Shown: positions 48,386-58,808 of the stretch, piece by piece
Layout: each line of letters starts with the position of its first letter
How positions within the stretch are numbered: position 1 is the first letter of the stretch
Origin: Salvia splendens
Lineage: Eukaryota > Streptophyta > Magnoliopsida > Lamiales > Lamiaceae
Direction: 5' to 3'
Length of the DNA: 64,000 nt
NCBI RefSeq assembly: GCF_004379255.2
Contig: NC_056038.1
Location: 25,098,061-25,162,060 of the forward strand
Translations under genes and position numbers: made by a program
The notes under the pieces: generated by a model
The model's database searches: none
Told to the model about the DNA's origin: nothing
What the model saw: only the letters and a program-made list of their open reading frames with translations

Positions 48386-49046
48386 GGGCATCCACTATAG
48401 GGGCGGCGCGTCGGCCGCCCCGGAACCGCCGCCGCCGCGGCTGACTATAGTGGGCTGGGCGTCCGCCCGTAGCGGACAAATTTTTTGGGGCGGAACATCC
48501 TTCGCCGACTAGGCGGCGAGGACGCGCCTGTGCGCGTTCGGCGCGCCTGCCTATAGCACATCCGCCCGGCGCGGCGATCTGGCGATTTTTTTTTTGACAT
48601 TTTTAGAGAGAGGGGGAGATTGGAGAAGGAAGAAGGAGAGAAAGAAGTAGTAGGTAGTACACGTTTTTGGAGAGAGAAAGGAGCAGCAGGAAGAAGGGGC
48701 GTCAGTAATTTTGGAGACAAATCCTTTAAATAATTGAAGATTATTTAAAATTAAATTTGTTTTTTTTAATTGTTCGTTGTATAATTTTACTGTTTCCAAT
48801 ACAACGAATACTTGGTCCCAATTACCTTATTTTCTAATTATTTACGTTCCGATAATATTAATTATAATTGATTTAAAATAAACAAAAAAATAAAATGAAA
48901 AGTGGCTAAAAATTTTAGGGCTATTGGAATATCTGCCTTATAGCTGCGGACACTTTTTTTTGTGGGCGCGGACAAATAAACTACTGGGGCTGTGGACAAA
49001 AAAAGTGGCGGAGCTATTGGAAGTGTCCGCCTTACAGTGGATGCCC
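48386..49046. mobile_element. PIF/Harbinger-like element, non-autonomous
   Basis: GGGCATCCACTATAGG at the left mirrors CTTACAGTGGATGCCC at the right, with TAA on both sides (48383-48385 and 49047-49049). The left 200 bases are very GC-rich. The two frames on the minus strand inside it match nothing I know. No transposase motif. Confidence 0.85.
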
Positions 49047-49192
49047 TAACTCTTATGATTGCAAATAGTTACCGTGACCCGACTACACAAGGAAAGGCTA
49101 GCGTTTCTCGATATATATTGTCAACCAATTCAAGTTCGAGCTATTAGTACATGCATAAGTCCATGAAAGCAAAAATACAGAGCCTTTCTCGA

Positions 49193-52100
49193 TCAAGCCA
49201 ACTGCAGCACTGCAACCGTCATCACTGCTGTTACTCGGAACCAAACATCATTCAGATTTCTATCCAATCGATCCATCATTTTCTCTTCGTGAGCACCCAA
49301 CTTCCCAGAAGATTTGCTGATAGAGATAACCGTGTTCCTCAATCTATTCACAGCTGAAGAGAGCCAAACTAGCCCTAACCCGAATCCGGTGCTCAAAAGT
49401 TTTGATGCGCAGAATGGCACCTGGTTGCACAAAACTCTGCAGACAACTCCTACGAGAACAGCAACACCAGTTCCAGCAATGCTGGCAGAAAAACCGGTCG
49501 GAAGATCATTGAGCTGATGACCAGATTTCTTCAACGAGGTGATTGCATTCTTACCCTGCTGCTTCCTGACTACAATTATGGAAAGCAGACTCTCACATGC
49601 ATAAAGGTATAAAGGTAGCTGTTGCATGAGATGTCTCTCTCCTTCATCGGTTTGGGACTGGCCTTTCTCTTCTGTGAGATCTTCACCTTCTCATTTACAT
49701 GACTGACCAAACAAGACGAAAGCTTTCATACACGAATTGTAATATGAATGCTGCTGTTTTGTCGTTCGTTTACATTCATAAAATATAACGTCCTTGAACA
49801 AACACAAATTCAGATAAAAGCATGTTCTTACCTATTGAGAGGTTCAACTTTCTCTGTTACAAGCTTTGATGGATCCATATTAGAACGCCCTCTTCTCCGC
49901 CTAGAAAAAAATTGAATGCGAGAATTAAGGAAATTTTTTCTACATATATTTTATTAGAATCCACAAGGATGATAGCCGATAAAAATATTATACAACTCAA
50001 ATATAGTAAAAGTAAAATAAGCATTTCAAAATCCCAATAACCAACTCATTACAAGATGTAGAGAACAAAGGCCTAAATCTTTTAAGATATCAAGTTAGTT
50101 AGCAAGTTATTTGAACTCACTAGGGAAGACAAACAAATAAGGAATTCAGAGTCATAGTTGATTAACTCAAAGTTGTCTTCCTCTAGAGTTTAAGTTTCGT
50201 ACTTCAAGGCATCGATGGGTAATTAACTATTTATACAAATTATGCTTCAACTTCTCCTAATCTTCAAACCAGCCCAATAAAATGTATGTGTAAACACAAA
50301 GTTATGCAGGGCCAAGTAAAGAAATGAGGGGGTTACCATTCAAAATAAGGGACCAGCATTGCCCGTCGTCTAGACGTAACTGTGTTCTTCGAGAAATGAA
50401 GGTCAGAAATGACAGGAACCACATGAGTCATATCATCTCTCATATGCTGCAATGTATGCTCTCTACAACTGCTCCTGTCTCTCACTACATTCAATACTGG
50501 TTCATTCATGTATAGTTCTCTTGATGGGTAAACAAGAGACTCAGCAGCACAAAGACACCGTTCGCCACAAGATGTCAATGGTTGCTGAGCTGAATCAGTT
50601 TTGAGTTTTCGAGGCCCCATCATATCATAGAGCATAGACAGATCTAGTACACCATTCTCTACTTCAATTGACCCCGATGCAAGCAACTCCAATATTTTCT
50701 CATGTCTTGTGCATTGTTCAGCAATTCCGAAGCCCAAGAGTAGTGACTCTGGATGAACATCTGCCTTAGAAATAGAGCAATTCAGTACTACTAATATGGC
50801 CCATCTATTGATTCGACAAACTAATAGATGAACAGTATTCTATTAATACTCTTGTTAAGAATATAATTACTCTGTCCCACGTCGGTGATATGACATAGCC
50901 TAGCTTAGTTTCTTCTACTATATATATGTGGCCTATGTTGAGTAATAAAATACACCAACACCTACACCAAATACACTACTACTTTCTCTACTATGTCTAT
51001 TTACTTTTTCGCTTATATCTATATTTTACTGTTCTACATGGCATCAGAGCGGATTCGAATCCGTATCTAGAAAATTAGGGTTTCAAAAAAAAAGAACTAA
51101 ATTAGGGTTTCTGCCACTGCCCGCTCTACTATCCCCACTCTGCTCTTCCGTCACTACTCTACTCTACCCAAAATTATGTTTTGTTCTGCTCTACTGCGCA
51201 ATCATGCCCAAACTAGGGTTTGCGGTGTTGCTGCTCTACTCTGCCCAAATTTGGGTTTCTACCACTACTATATTGCACAACTGCTCTTCTCTGCCCTTCT
51301 CTGCCCAAACTAGGGTTTCTGACGTTGCTGCATTCTGCACTATTATAATTCTGCTATACCAATCTTTCTGAAATTACAGCTATGCTATGCTCTACTCCGC
51401 TACTCTGCCCAAACTAGGGTTTTTATGTTGCTGCATTCTGTGCTATTATTTGCATGCTGTTCTACTCCTGCTCCGTTGCTCTGCGCTATTATCTGTCTGC
51501 GCTCTTACTTGCTTTTTATCTACCCGCTCTCTTGTCAGCAGTTATTATTCTACTCCTACAGTTGTCCTCCTGCTACAGTTGCTACTCTGTTACAACTGTC
51601 ACTACTACGCTGCATCTACTACTTCTGCTCTACAGTTGCTACTCTGCTGCAACTGTCAATACTAGCATCTGCTACTTCTGCTACAGTTGCAACAACTGTC
51701 CTACAGCTGCTACTCTGCTACAGCTGATACTACTACCCTGCATATGCTACAGTTGCAACTACGGTCCAGCTGCTACTCTGCTACAGCTGACACTAACTAC
51801 CATGCATCTGCTACTCTACTGCAGTTGCTACTACTGCTCTGCATCTGCTATCTGCTACAACTGTTGCTACAACTGCCCTATAGCTGTTGCTACAACTTAT
51901 GCAACAGCTGCAACTACTACTGCCCTATAGTTTCAGCTACTACTATTGCTGTCGATGTCATAGAAAAAAACATTTTTGAGAAGGTTGTACCAAGCTGGAC
52001 AATATAGATGTTCCAGCTTGAGGGGGAGTGTTAAGAATATTAGTACTCTGTCCCACATCGGTGATATGACATAGCCTAGCTTAGTTTCTTCTACTATATA

Positions 52101-53399
52101 TACGTGGCCTATGTTGAGTAATAAAATACACCAACACCTACACCAAATACACTACTACTTTCTCTACTATGTCTATTTACTTTTCCGCTTATATCTATAT
52201 TTTACTGTTCTACAACTCTGATGGAGCAATGAAGGATGTTAAGCACTAATATATTGGAAAAAAATGAATATAAGGCTTAAGAAAAGACGGGTTTATTATT
52301 TTATGAACTTTAAGATTGTATGAGTGCGGGTAAAATCTGTCTATTCATGCATTGAAAGCAGAGAATCAGAGAGCCGCGAACCTTGAACACCAATGAGTGT
52401 TGAGCTTACAGAGTTTTTCAAGACTAAGTCGTTACAGTCTAATAGTCCACCTGAGAATTTCAATTCATCCTTCTGCTGCAGGCATAAATTGAAGGACTTA
52501 GAATTTACAAGATCTTGATTTGGACTGTGATATTGGAGAAAACGGTGCAACTCCTGAAACAATAAGGTAAAAGGGATCTGTCAAAAGTTCCATCTCTTTG
52601 GAGACACGCAAGGAATCAGAAAAAAATATTCACTTCACCTATTCGGTAGTGTATTGCTATGTGCTGTGTGCATGGAAATTATGTAATATAACGAATCATG
52701 CCATCTTTCAATATAGAAATGACTTCGAATAGAGAAATGAAAAGTATTACTAGAGTTTACACCTAATGAAAAAAACAACAAGATGCCTAGCAAGATTGTT
52801 TTTTTATTTTATTTTTTATTTTGCAGGTAAGGGAAGCCAGGTCGAACCAGGAAACAAGCCGACTATACAAATGATCATCACTTGTATGAATATGAAAGCT
52901 TAACCCTTAGCAAGTCAAAGCATAGTCGCCCCCATTCATTCAAACAAATGTAATTGCATGATGATCATTAGTAGTCATTCTTCATTTATCTTGAAGCTTA
53001 ATTATTGGATCAAAATCAAATACAACATCAGTTTCAGTCCTTTCTCTAATCTTCCTCATCGAAGAATCCCACCAATCACTTAATCTGATTCACCCCATTT
53101 TATTCAAACTCAAAAGCTTCCTCTCAAATTGAAATTGAAATTGAAATTCAACAAAACCCCCATCATTTTAGATACACTAAATACACAAAAATATAATCTT
53201 TACTACATCAAATTCATGGAATTCATGGAATTTCATTTCTTTCTAGATCAAGACAGAAAAAAATCCTAAATTGTGGATAGAAAGTAATAAAATAGTAAAA
53301 ATAGTAAATGAAAATTGAGTATACCTTTGGCAGGCTGGTGGAAGGATGTTCAGGATTGAAAACAGCCCCCAATCCAGGAGGGCAACTGTGTGAAGCCAT
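49193..53399 (-). CDS. Plant-conserved protein of unknown function, five exons
   Basis: Minus-strand exons 53399-53325, 52553-52382, 50760-50337, 49900-49832 and 49702-49193 join with GT-AG borders and consistent phases. The start is MASHSCPPGLGAVFNPEHPS. I recall the general pattern from other plant proteins but no named function. The middle (exons 2-3) is soluble; exon 5 has a basic run (KVKISQKRKASPKPMKERD), then ACESLLSIIV and two hydrophobic stretches (SIAGTGVAVLVGVVCRVLC and STGFGLGLVWLSSAVNRL), suggesting a C-terminal membrane hairpin. One base seems to be missing near 49580-49655, because the basic run and the hydrophobic part are in different frames. A non-autonomous LTR element occupies intron 2, and a chromovirus LTR begins 56 bp upstream of the ATG. 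Confidence 0.7.
50853..51038 (+). repeat. TRIM left LTR
   Basis: 186 bp with TATATATATG near 50917, a probable TATA box. Confidence 0.9.
51039..51050 (+). promoter_or_regulatory. TRIM primer binding site
   Basis: TGGCATCAGAGC directly abuts the LTR; the common plant form is TGGTATCAGAGC, matching initiator methionine tRNA. Confidence 0.85.
51100..51960 (+). repeat. Degenerate CTG/CTAC-rich repeat array inside the TRIM
   Basis: First half: many copies of CTCTGCCCAAACTAGGGTTT-like units. Second half: CTGCTACAGTTGCTACT and CTGCAACTGTC-like units. One strand is strongly C/T-biased, so three long overlapping open frames exist; they encode only leucine, cysteine, tyrosine and serine strings and I do not consider them genes. 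Confidence 0.8.
52029..52214 (+). repeat. TRIM right LTR
   Basis: 186 bp, same boundaries as the left LTR. Confidence 0.9.
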
Positions 53400-53455
53400 C
53401 AAGCCCAAATCTATCTCTTCTTTGATTTCAATAATCAGAATTTTGTTTCTCCATT

Positions 53456-53895
53456 TGTTACGATCCGAGCTCGTGACTTCCCAATGTTGATCGTAACTTC
53501 ACTATAATTCCACAATACTCAGCACAATTGCGTATACGATTACAAATCGAGCTAAGATGAACTAAAGGAATTGTATTGATCACGATAATGTTCTCGAATA
53601 CAAAATGAAGGTAAGTAAGAGGATAAGGCTACAATAGATCCACGATCTAGAGTAGGAAACAACAATGAACAACAAGGTCATCAACTACTACTAAAATGAG
53701 CTAAGACGTCCTTTTATACTCCTTCCGCGTCAAGCATCTTGCGTTGCGTATCATTTGACCACGTCAGCTAATTGCCAGCTGGATAACTAACTCAACCAAC
53801 TCCATCGCCAGCTGGATAACTGCCTACGAACTCCATATTCCCTCGGCATTTCTCGTTGCATGTATCTCTACGCATGAATGATCATGCATGCAACA
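53456..53895 (-). repeat. Chromovirus 3' LTR, adjacent to a host gene
   Basis: 440 bp; TATAAAAGG on the minus strand at 53710-53718 points toward the host start codon about 310 bases away. Confidence 0.95.
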
Positions 53896-53906
53896 ATACC
53901 TCCCTC

Positions 53907-56744
53907 TTAAGGTTCCTTGTCCTCAAGGAACCATGGAAAACGTTCCTTAATGGTGTCGGCAAATTCCCAAGAAGCATCCGCAGGGGACTTACCTTTCCAA
54001 TGGATCAACCACTTTGTCGCAGCTTGGTTGTGGCGCTTGACCATTTTTCTTTCCAAAATAGCTTGTGGAATTGCATCATTGATATGAGAAATGGTAGGTA
54101 GATCGGTTGCTGGCCCTATTGGGGGAGCTGCTGGCTTTAAGAGGGATACATGGAACACATCATGAATGGTGGCCGATGTAGGAAGGTTCAACTTGTAAGC
54201 AACCTTCCCTATCCTGTCCACAACTTGATACGGACCAAAGAATTTAGCTTCAAACTTCTGGTGGCGTCCTCTGATCGAGCGCTGTCTATAATCTTGCAAC
54301 CTCAACCAAACCCAATCACCAATTTGGAATTCCTTATCACTCCTATGACGATCAGCTTGCTTCTTCATCCGATCAGCTGCTTTTAGAATGTTTCGTTTCA
54401 GAACAGAGATCATATCTTTCCTATCTCGCAGAGCCAAGTCCACAGCTTCGACTTCTGAGTCTCCAGGTAAATAAGGGACGTATAAGGGCGGTGGGAACCC
54501 ATATAGAGCCTCGAATGGTGTCATTTGAATGCTAGAATGGTAAGTAGTGTTGTACCAATATTCGGCTAATCCCAACCAATGAGTCCAAGAATGTGGCTTT
54601 TCTCCCATAGCACATCTCAAGTAACATTGGAGGCATCGGTTTACAACCTCAGATTGTCCATCGGTTTCAGGATGATAGGCAGTAGAGTAGAGCAATTCAA
54701 CCCCCAGTAAGGACATCAGTTCCTTCCAGAATGAGCTAACAAAAATAGCACCTCGATCACTCACAATCTTGGCAGGCATTCCATGAAGTTTGAAAACCGA
54801 ATCCAGAAATACTTCAGCAACTCTCTTAGCAGTAAATGGATGAGACAGAGCCATAAAATGTGCATATTTACTGAGCCTATCAACCACCACAAATATTGTA
54901 TCTTTTCCTTGTGAATTTGGTAAGGCCTCAATAAAATCCATAGTAATGTCAGAAAAAATAGCAGCTGGCATAGGCAGAGGCTGTAGGAGTCCAGCAGGAG
55001 AAGTATTACCAGGCTTATAACGTTGACAAGTAACACAAACCCTCACAAATTCTCTGATATCTTTTCTCATCTTTGGCCAATAACACAGAGCAGAGATTCT
55101 CTTGTAGGTTCCCAATACACCAGAGTGACCAGCCATAGCAGATTCATGGAACAAGGATAAGATTTGAGCCTTTAAAAGTAAGTCATTACCAATCACTAGC
55201 TTGCCCTTCCTTCTCAATTCTCCATTTACAAAGCTGAATTTAGGATGAGATGCAGAATCCTGTTGTTTTGCTTGTAGTATAACCTGAATTTGTGGATCAC
55301 TCTCCCAAGATTCCTTAATTTTTGCAATGAGTTCCAGAGGAATCATAAAGGAAGTTAGAGCAAATATCATGGCTTCAGGCACCCTTGATAAGGCATCAGC
55401 TGCTGTGTTCTCACTGCCTTTTTTGTACCTGATCTCATAGTCGAATTGCATAAGCTTAGTCATCCAAGCTTGTTGAGTAGGAGTGGTTAATTTCTGCTCT
55501 ATTAGATATTTCAGACTTTGATGATCAGTCAAGATGATAAATTTCTTACATTGCAAATAATGGTACCACTTCTTAACTGCCATCAATATAGCTAACAACT
55601 CTTTTTCATAAACTGAAAGAACCTGATGTCTTGGTGATAAAGCTCTACTGATGAAAGCTATGGGGTGCCTCTCCTGCATCAGCACAGCTCCTATTCCCAC
55701 TCCAGAAGCATCTGTTTCAATCACAAATTCTTTAGAAAAATCAGGTAAGGCTAAGACAGGGGCAGTTACCATGGCAGTCTTCAATTTCTCAAAAGCCTCC
55801 TGAGCTTTTTCAGTCCATCTGAAAGTTGTGTCTTTAGTTAAATCTATCAATGGCCGTGCAATGACCCCATAACCATACACAAATCGCCTGTAGTACCCAG
55901 TTAATCCCAGAAAGCCTCTGACATGTTTGATGGATTTTGGTTTAGGCCAATTTTTCACAGCTTCAATTTTTCCCTCATCAGTAGATACTCCCTCTGCAGA
56001 TATTACATGGCCCAAGTACTCAACTTTTGTACAACCAAATGTACATTTAGATCTCTTGGCTAATAGCTTATGTTCATTCATCAAAGCCATCACAATTTTA
56101 AGATGTAATTCATGGTCTTCCATGCTTCGGCTGTAGATTAATATGTCATCAAAAAAAACCAAGATGAATTTCCTCAAGTAATCTCTGAACACAGTGTTCA
56201 TTAGATTTTGAAAAGTGGCAGGAGCATTGGTTAAACCAAATGGCATCACCACAAATTCATAGTGACCCGAATGTGTTTTGAAAGCTGTTTTATGAATATC
56301 CTCTGGTCTCATTCGAACTTGCCAGTACCCAGATCTCAAATCAATCTTAGAAAACCATTTAGCACCACCCAACTCATCCAAAAGCTCCTCTATAACCGGT
56401 ATTGGATACTTGTCTTTGACTGTAATAGCATTTAAAGCTATGTAATCAACACACATTCTCCATGAGGAATCTTTCTTCTTAACCAAGACAATAGGACTAG
56501 CAAAAGAGCTCTCACTATGCCTTATAACCCCTGAGTTAAGCATTTCAGCAATCATTGTCTCAATCACATCTTTCTGTTTAGCAGCATACTTATAGGGTCT
56601 TATGTTGACTGCATCAGAGCCCTCTTTTAGAACAATCTTGTGATCTTGTTCTCGTTGAGGTGGTAAAGTCACTGGTTCCATAAAGATGTTCTCATTTTCC
56701 AACAGTATGGAGCTGAGACTTGGCCAAATTTCCTCTGTACTCAC
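53907..56744 (-). CDS. Chromovirus pol: reverse transcriptase, RNase H, integrase, chromodomain
   Basis: 945 codons. Reverse transcriptase: FSKIDLRSGYWQVRM, MPFGLTNAPATFQNLMN, and VFFDDILIYS with the catalytic pair (about residues 210-220). RNase H: VIETDASGVGIGAVLMQ, YEKELLAILMAV, LTDHQSLKYL. Integrase: zinc region HSGVLGTYKRI ... CVTCQRYK, then DITMDFIEALP, VSDRGAIFVSSFW and ETDGQSEVVNR. The C-terminus has the GPYQVVDRIGKVAYKLNLP region and a chromodomain (KWLIHWKGKSPADASWE), which in this clade steers insertion into heterochromatin. The first clear codons (STEEIWPSL) follow a GTG, not an ATG, so translation must come from gag. Confidence 0.95.
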   Translation of the reverse strand: MSTEEIWPSLSSILLENENIFMEPVTLPPQREQDHKIVLKEGSDAVNIRPYKYAAKQKDVIETMIAEMLNSGVIRHSESSFASPIVLVKKKDSSWRMCVDYIALNAITVKDKYPIPVIEELLDELGGAKWFSKIDLRSGYWQVRMRPEDIHKTAFKTHSGHYEFVVMPFGLTNAPATFQNLMNTVFRDYLRKFILVFFDDILIYSRSMEDHELHLKIVMALMNEHKLLAKRSKCTFGCTKVEYLGHVISAEGVSTDEGKIEAVKNWPKPKSIKHVRGFLGLTGYYRRFVYGYGVIARPLIDLTKDTTFRWTEKAQEAFEKLKTAMVTAPVLALPDFSKEFVIETDASGVGIGAVLMQERHPIAFISRALSPRHQVLSVYEKELLAILMAVKKWYHYLQCKKFIILTDHQSLKYLIEQKLTTPTQQAWMTKLMQFDYEIRYKKGSENTAADALSRVPEAMIFALTSFMIPLELIAKIKESWESDPQIQVILQAKQQDSASHPKFSFVNGELRRKGKLVIGNDLLLKAQILSLFHESAMAGHSGVLGTYKRISALCYWPKMRKDIREFVRVCVTCQRYKPGNTSPAGLLQPLPMPAAIFSDITMDFIEALPNSQGKDTIFVVVDRLSKYAHFMALSHPFTAKRVAEVFLDSVFKLHGMPAKIVSDRGAIFVSSFWKELMSLLGVELLYSTAYHPETDGQSEVVNRCLQCYLRCAMGEKPHSWTHWLGLAEYWYNTTYHSSIQMTPFEALYGFPPPLYVPYLPGDSEVEAVDLALRDRKDMISVLKRNILKAADRMKKQADRHRSDKEFQIGDWVWLRLQDYRQRSIRGRHQKFEAKFFGPYQVVDRIGKVAYKLNLPTSATIHDVFHVSLLKPAAPPIGPATDLPTISHINDAIPQAILERKMVKRHNQAATKWLIHWKGKSPADASWEFADTIKERFPWFLEDKEP
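53916..53927. repeat. CTTGTCCTCAAG hairpin before the purine tract
   Basis: Part of a 22-base perfect inverted repeat (53911-53932). On the minus strand it also codes for the end of pol (FLEDKEP), so the hairpin overlaps the last codons. Confidence 0.8.
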
Positions 56745-56763
56745 TCCATAACAGCATCTAATA

Positions 56764-58428
56764 TCACCATCTATGTATCATCTGACTGAGCTTTCTCTCT
56801 TCTTCATCCACCTCAGTTTGGTTAAAGACATGTAAACAATGGAGTTGATCATATTTTGGTGACCATAATTCACCTTGCAATTTCACTTTATTTCCATAGA
56901 CTTCAAACTGCATACTCAATTTATTAAAGTTCCATGTGATCTCACCCAATGTAGATAACCATTCTCCACCCAAAATTAAATCATAAGTCTCCAGAGGAAT
57001 CAAATAAACCTCTGCATGGAATCGAGACCCTTGCATTTCCCATTCTAGCTTATCACATTTCTGATTACACTGCAATAGTTGGCCATTAGCCACCTCCACA
57101 GCCTTGGAATTAACAGTAGTAAGCTGACATTTAATCTTTTTAGCCACTTTAGTACTCAAAAAATTATGAGTGCTCCCTGTGTCAATCAGTATTTTCAAGA
57201 TTTTCTTATGACAAACACCTCGAATCCTCATCACCTGAGGTCCATCTTTTCCCCAAACCGCATGTAAAGACAGTTGGAGGTCAAGCTGCTCTTCTGTTTC
57301 TGTGTCATCCTCATTAATTTCGTGCTCCTCATAGCTTGCTACTCCCTCAAGCTCTATTAATTGTATAACATAAGACTTTATTTTAGAGCATTGATGATTT
57401 GGAGTGAATTTCTCAGTGCACCAAAAACACTCCTTCTTAGCTCTCTTTTCATCTAATTCTTTTGGTGATAGATTTGTACTAGCTCGCACACCTCCTAGGC
57501 GATTAGGTTCCTTAATTCCCCCATTCCAAGTATTAGTATTCACCACAGGTTTACTAGTAGATGTTACTGCCATAGATTTACTATTCGAATAATAGCTGCT
57601 ATTAGGATAAGCATTACTCTGCATTCCTTTAGGTTTAAGTCCCAGAGCCTTCACCGTTAAGTCTTGCAATTTAGCTAGTGAGTAAGCTTCAGCCAAACTC
57701 TTAGGTCTAAACATCCTTACTGGCATTCGCAGTTCATCAATGAGTCCAGATAAGAAGAAACTAAGTGCTTGATCCTCTCTAATACCAGCTCTAGGATATA
57801 GCTCATCAAAAGTATCCATGTATGAGTGTAGTGTACCTTTTTGTTTGAGATTCCTCAGATCTGCAAGCGGATCCTCAAAGGCATGAGCTCCAAAGCGAGC
57901 TGCTACGCATGAGATGTAATATCTCCAATCAACAGACGCCTCATCTCCATGTAGAGTCAAAAATCCTCTATGCCATTGGAGAGCTTTTCCTTCCATATGA
58001 ATTGCTGCTACCTTCACTTTCTCCGCCTCCAGTACCCTTGCTACTTGAAAAAAATATTCAGCTCTCATCATCCAACCTTCAAATCCTTCACCATCAAATT
58101 TAGGAAACTCATATCGAGTAGATCTTCCCCAATCTGATTTTCCTTCGCTACATCCTTCACCATTATCCATTGCTGCGTTGTTTTTCTGATTCTGCAAATT
58201 AATCGCAGCAATTGCTTGCCTCAATTCCAAAATTTGGATTTCCTGATCTTGTATGACTTGATCACGCTCACTTAACTTCTGATCCATCAAATCCGCCATT
58301 TTCTTCTCCATTTCAGCGCCTCGCGTCACCGTTCCAGTTTCCGGAGATCGACTGCTCTGAATACCACTTGTTACGATCCGAGCTCGTGACTTCCCAATGT
58401 TGATCGTAACTTCACTATAATTCCACAA
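56764..58428 (-). CDS. Chromovirus gag and protease
   Basis: The likely start is the methionine of MEKKMADLMDQKLSERDQVI, not the first codon of the open frame, which lies in the LTR. Coiled-coil N-terminus, gag domain (FPKFDGEGFEGWMMRAEYFF, ALQWHRGF, GTLHSYMDTFDELYPRAG), zinc knuckle CFWCTEKFTPNHQC near residue 340, and aspartic protease ILIDTGSTHNFLS near residue 420 with an intact D-T-G. The frame stops at MIHRW; pol is open in the +1 frame from about ten codons earlier. Most relatives have one continuous frame, so this is either a one-base lesion or a frame-shift site. Confidence 0.9.
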   Translation of the reverse strand: MWNYSEVTINIGKSRARIVTSGIQSSRSPETGTVTRGAEMEKKMADLMDQKLSERDQVIQDQEIQILELRQAIAAINLQNQKNNAAMDNGEGCSEGKSDWGRSTRYEFPKFDGEGFEGWMMRAEYFFQVARVLEAEKVKVAAIHMEGKALQWHRGFLTLHGDEASVDWRYYISCVAARFGAHAFEDPLADLRNLKQKGTLHSYMDTFDELYPRAGIREDQALSFFLSGLIDELRMPVRMFRPKSLAEAYSLAKLQDLTVKALGLKPKGMQSNAYPNSSYYSNSKSMAVTSTSKPVVNTNTWNGGIKEPNRLGGVRASTNLSPKELDEKRAKKECFWCTEKFTPNHQCSKIKSYVIQLIELEGVASYEEHEINEDDTETEEQLDLQLSLHAVWGKDGPQVMRIRGVCHKKILKILIDTGSTHNFLSTKVAKKIKCQLTTVNSKAVEVANGQLLQCNQKCDKLEWEMQGSRFHAEVYLIPLETYDLILGGEWLSTLGEITWNFNKLSMQFEVYGNKVKLQGELWSPKYDQLHCLHVFNQTEVDEEERKLSQMIHRW

Positions 58429-58808
58429 TACTCAGCACAATTGCATATACGATTACAAATCGAGCTAAGATGAACTAAAGGAATTGTATTGATCACGATA
58501 ATGTTCTCGAATACAAAATGAAGGTAAGTAAGAGGATAAGGCTACAATAGATCCACGATCTAGAGTAGGAAACAACAATGAACAACAAGGTCATCAACTA
58601 CTACTAAAATGAGCTAAGACGTCCTTTTATACTCCTTCCGCGTCAAGCATCTTGCGTTGCGTATCATTTGACCACGTCAGCTAATTGCCAGCTGGATAAC
58701 TAACTCAACCAACTCCATCGCCAGCTGGATAACTGCCTACGAACTCCATATTCCCTCGGCATTTCTCGTTGCATGTATCTCTACCCATGAATGATCATGC
58801 ATGCAACA
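58369..58808 (-). repeat. Chromovirus 5' LTR
   Basis: 440 bp; the TATAAAAGG promoter copy is at 58623-58631 on the minus strand. Confidence 0.95.

Larger units (their letters stand above)
50853..52214 (+). mobile_element. Non-autonomous LTR retrotransposon (TRIM-like) in an intron
   Basis: Two 186-bp LTRs (50853-51038 and 52029-52214) start TGTTAAGAATAT and end TGTTCTACA, with perfect target duplications ACTCT (50848-50852 and 52215-52219). A primer site TGGCATCAGAGC follows the left LTR (methionine-tRNA type with one change), and the purine tract TTGAGGGGGAG precedes the right LTR. The interior of about 990 bp encodes no gag or pol. It sits in the second intron of the unknown gene, on the opposite strand. 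The LTRs differ at roughly half a dozen positions. Confidence 0.95.
53456..58808 (-). mobile_element. Nearly intact chromovirus (Ty3/gypsy with chromodomain)
   Basis: LTRs of 440 bp (53456-53895 and 58369-58808) differ at about two positions, and perfect target duplications CCATT lie on both sides (53451-53455 and 58809-58813). On the minus strand: primer site (TGGTATTCAGAGC at about 58353-58366, methionine-tRNA type with one extra base), gag-protease, pol with a C-terminal chromodomain, hairpin, purine tract AAGAGGGAGG and 3' LTR. One frame break between gag and pol is the only obvious lesion. Recent insertion. Confidence 0.95.

Noticed and set aside
48250..48799. Short frames in and around the Harbinger-like element
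   Set aside because: GC-rich terminal region without transposase motifs.
51387..52007. Four overlapping frames encoding leucine-, cysteine- and tyrosine-rich strings
   Set aside because: They read the C/T-rich tandem array of the mini-LTR element in different frames, so openness comes from base bias.
53907..56744. Endogenous pararetrovirus instead of retrotransposon
   Set aside because: The element has an integrase, a chromodomain, LTRs and target duplications, and no movement or coat protein; it is a chromovirus. No pararetroviral signature was seen elsewhere in the window.
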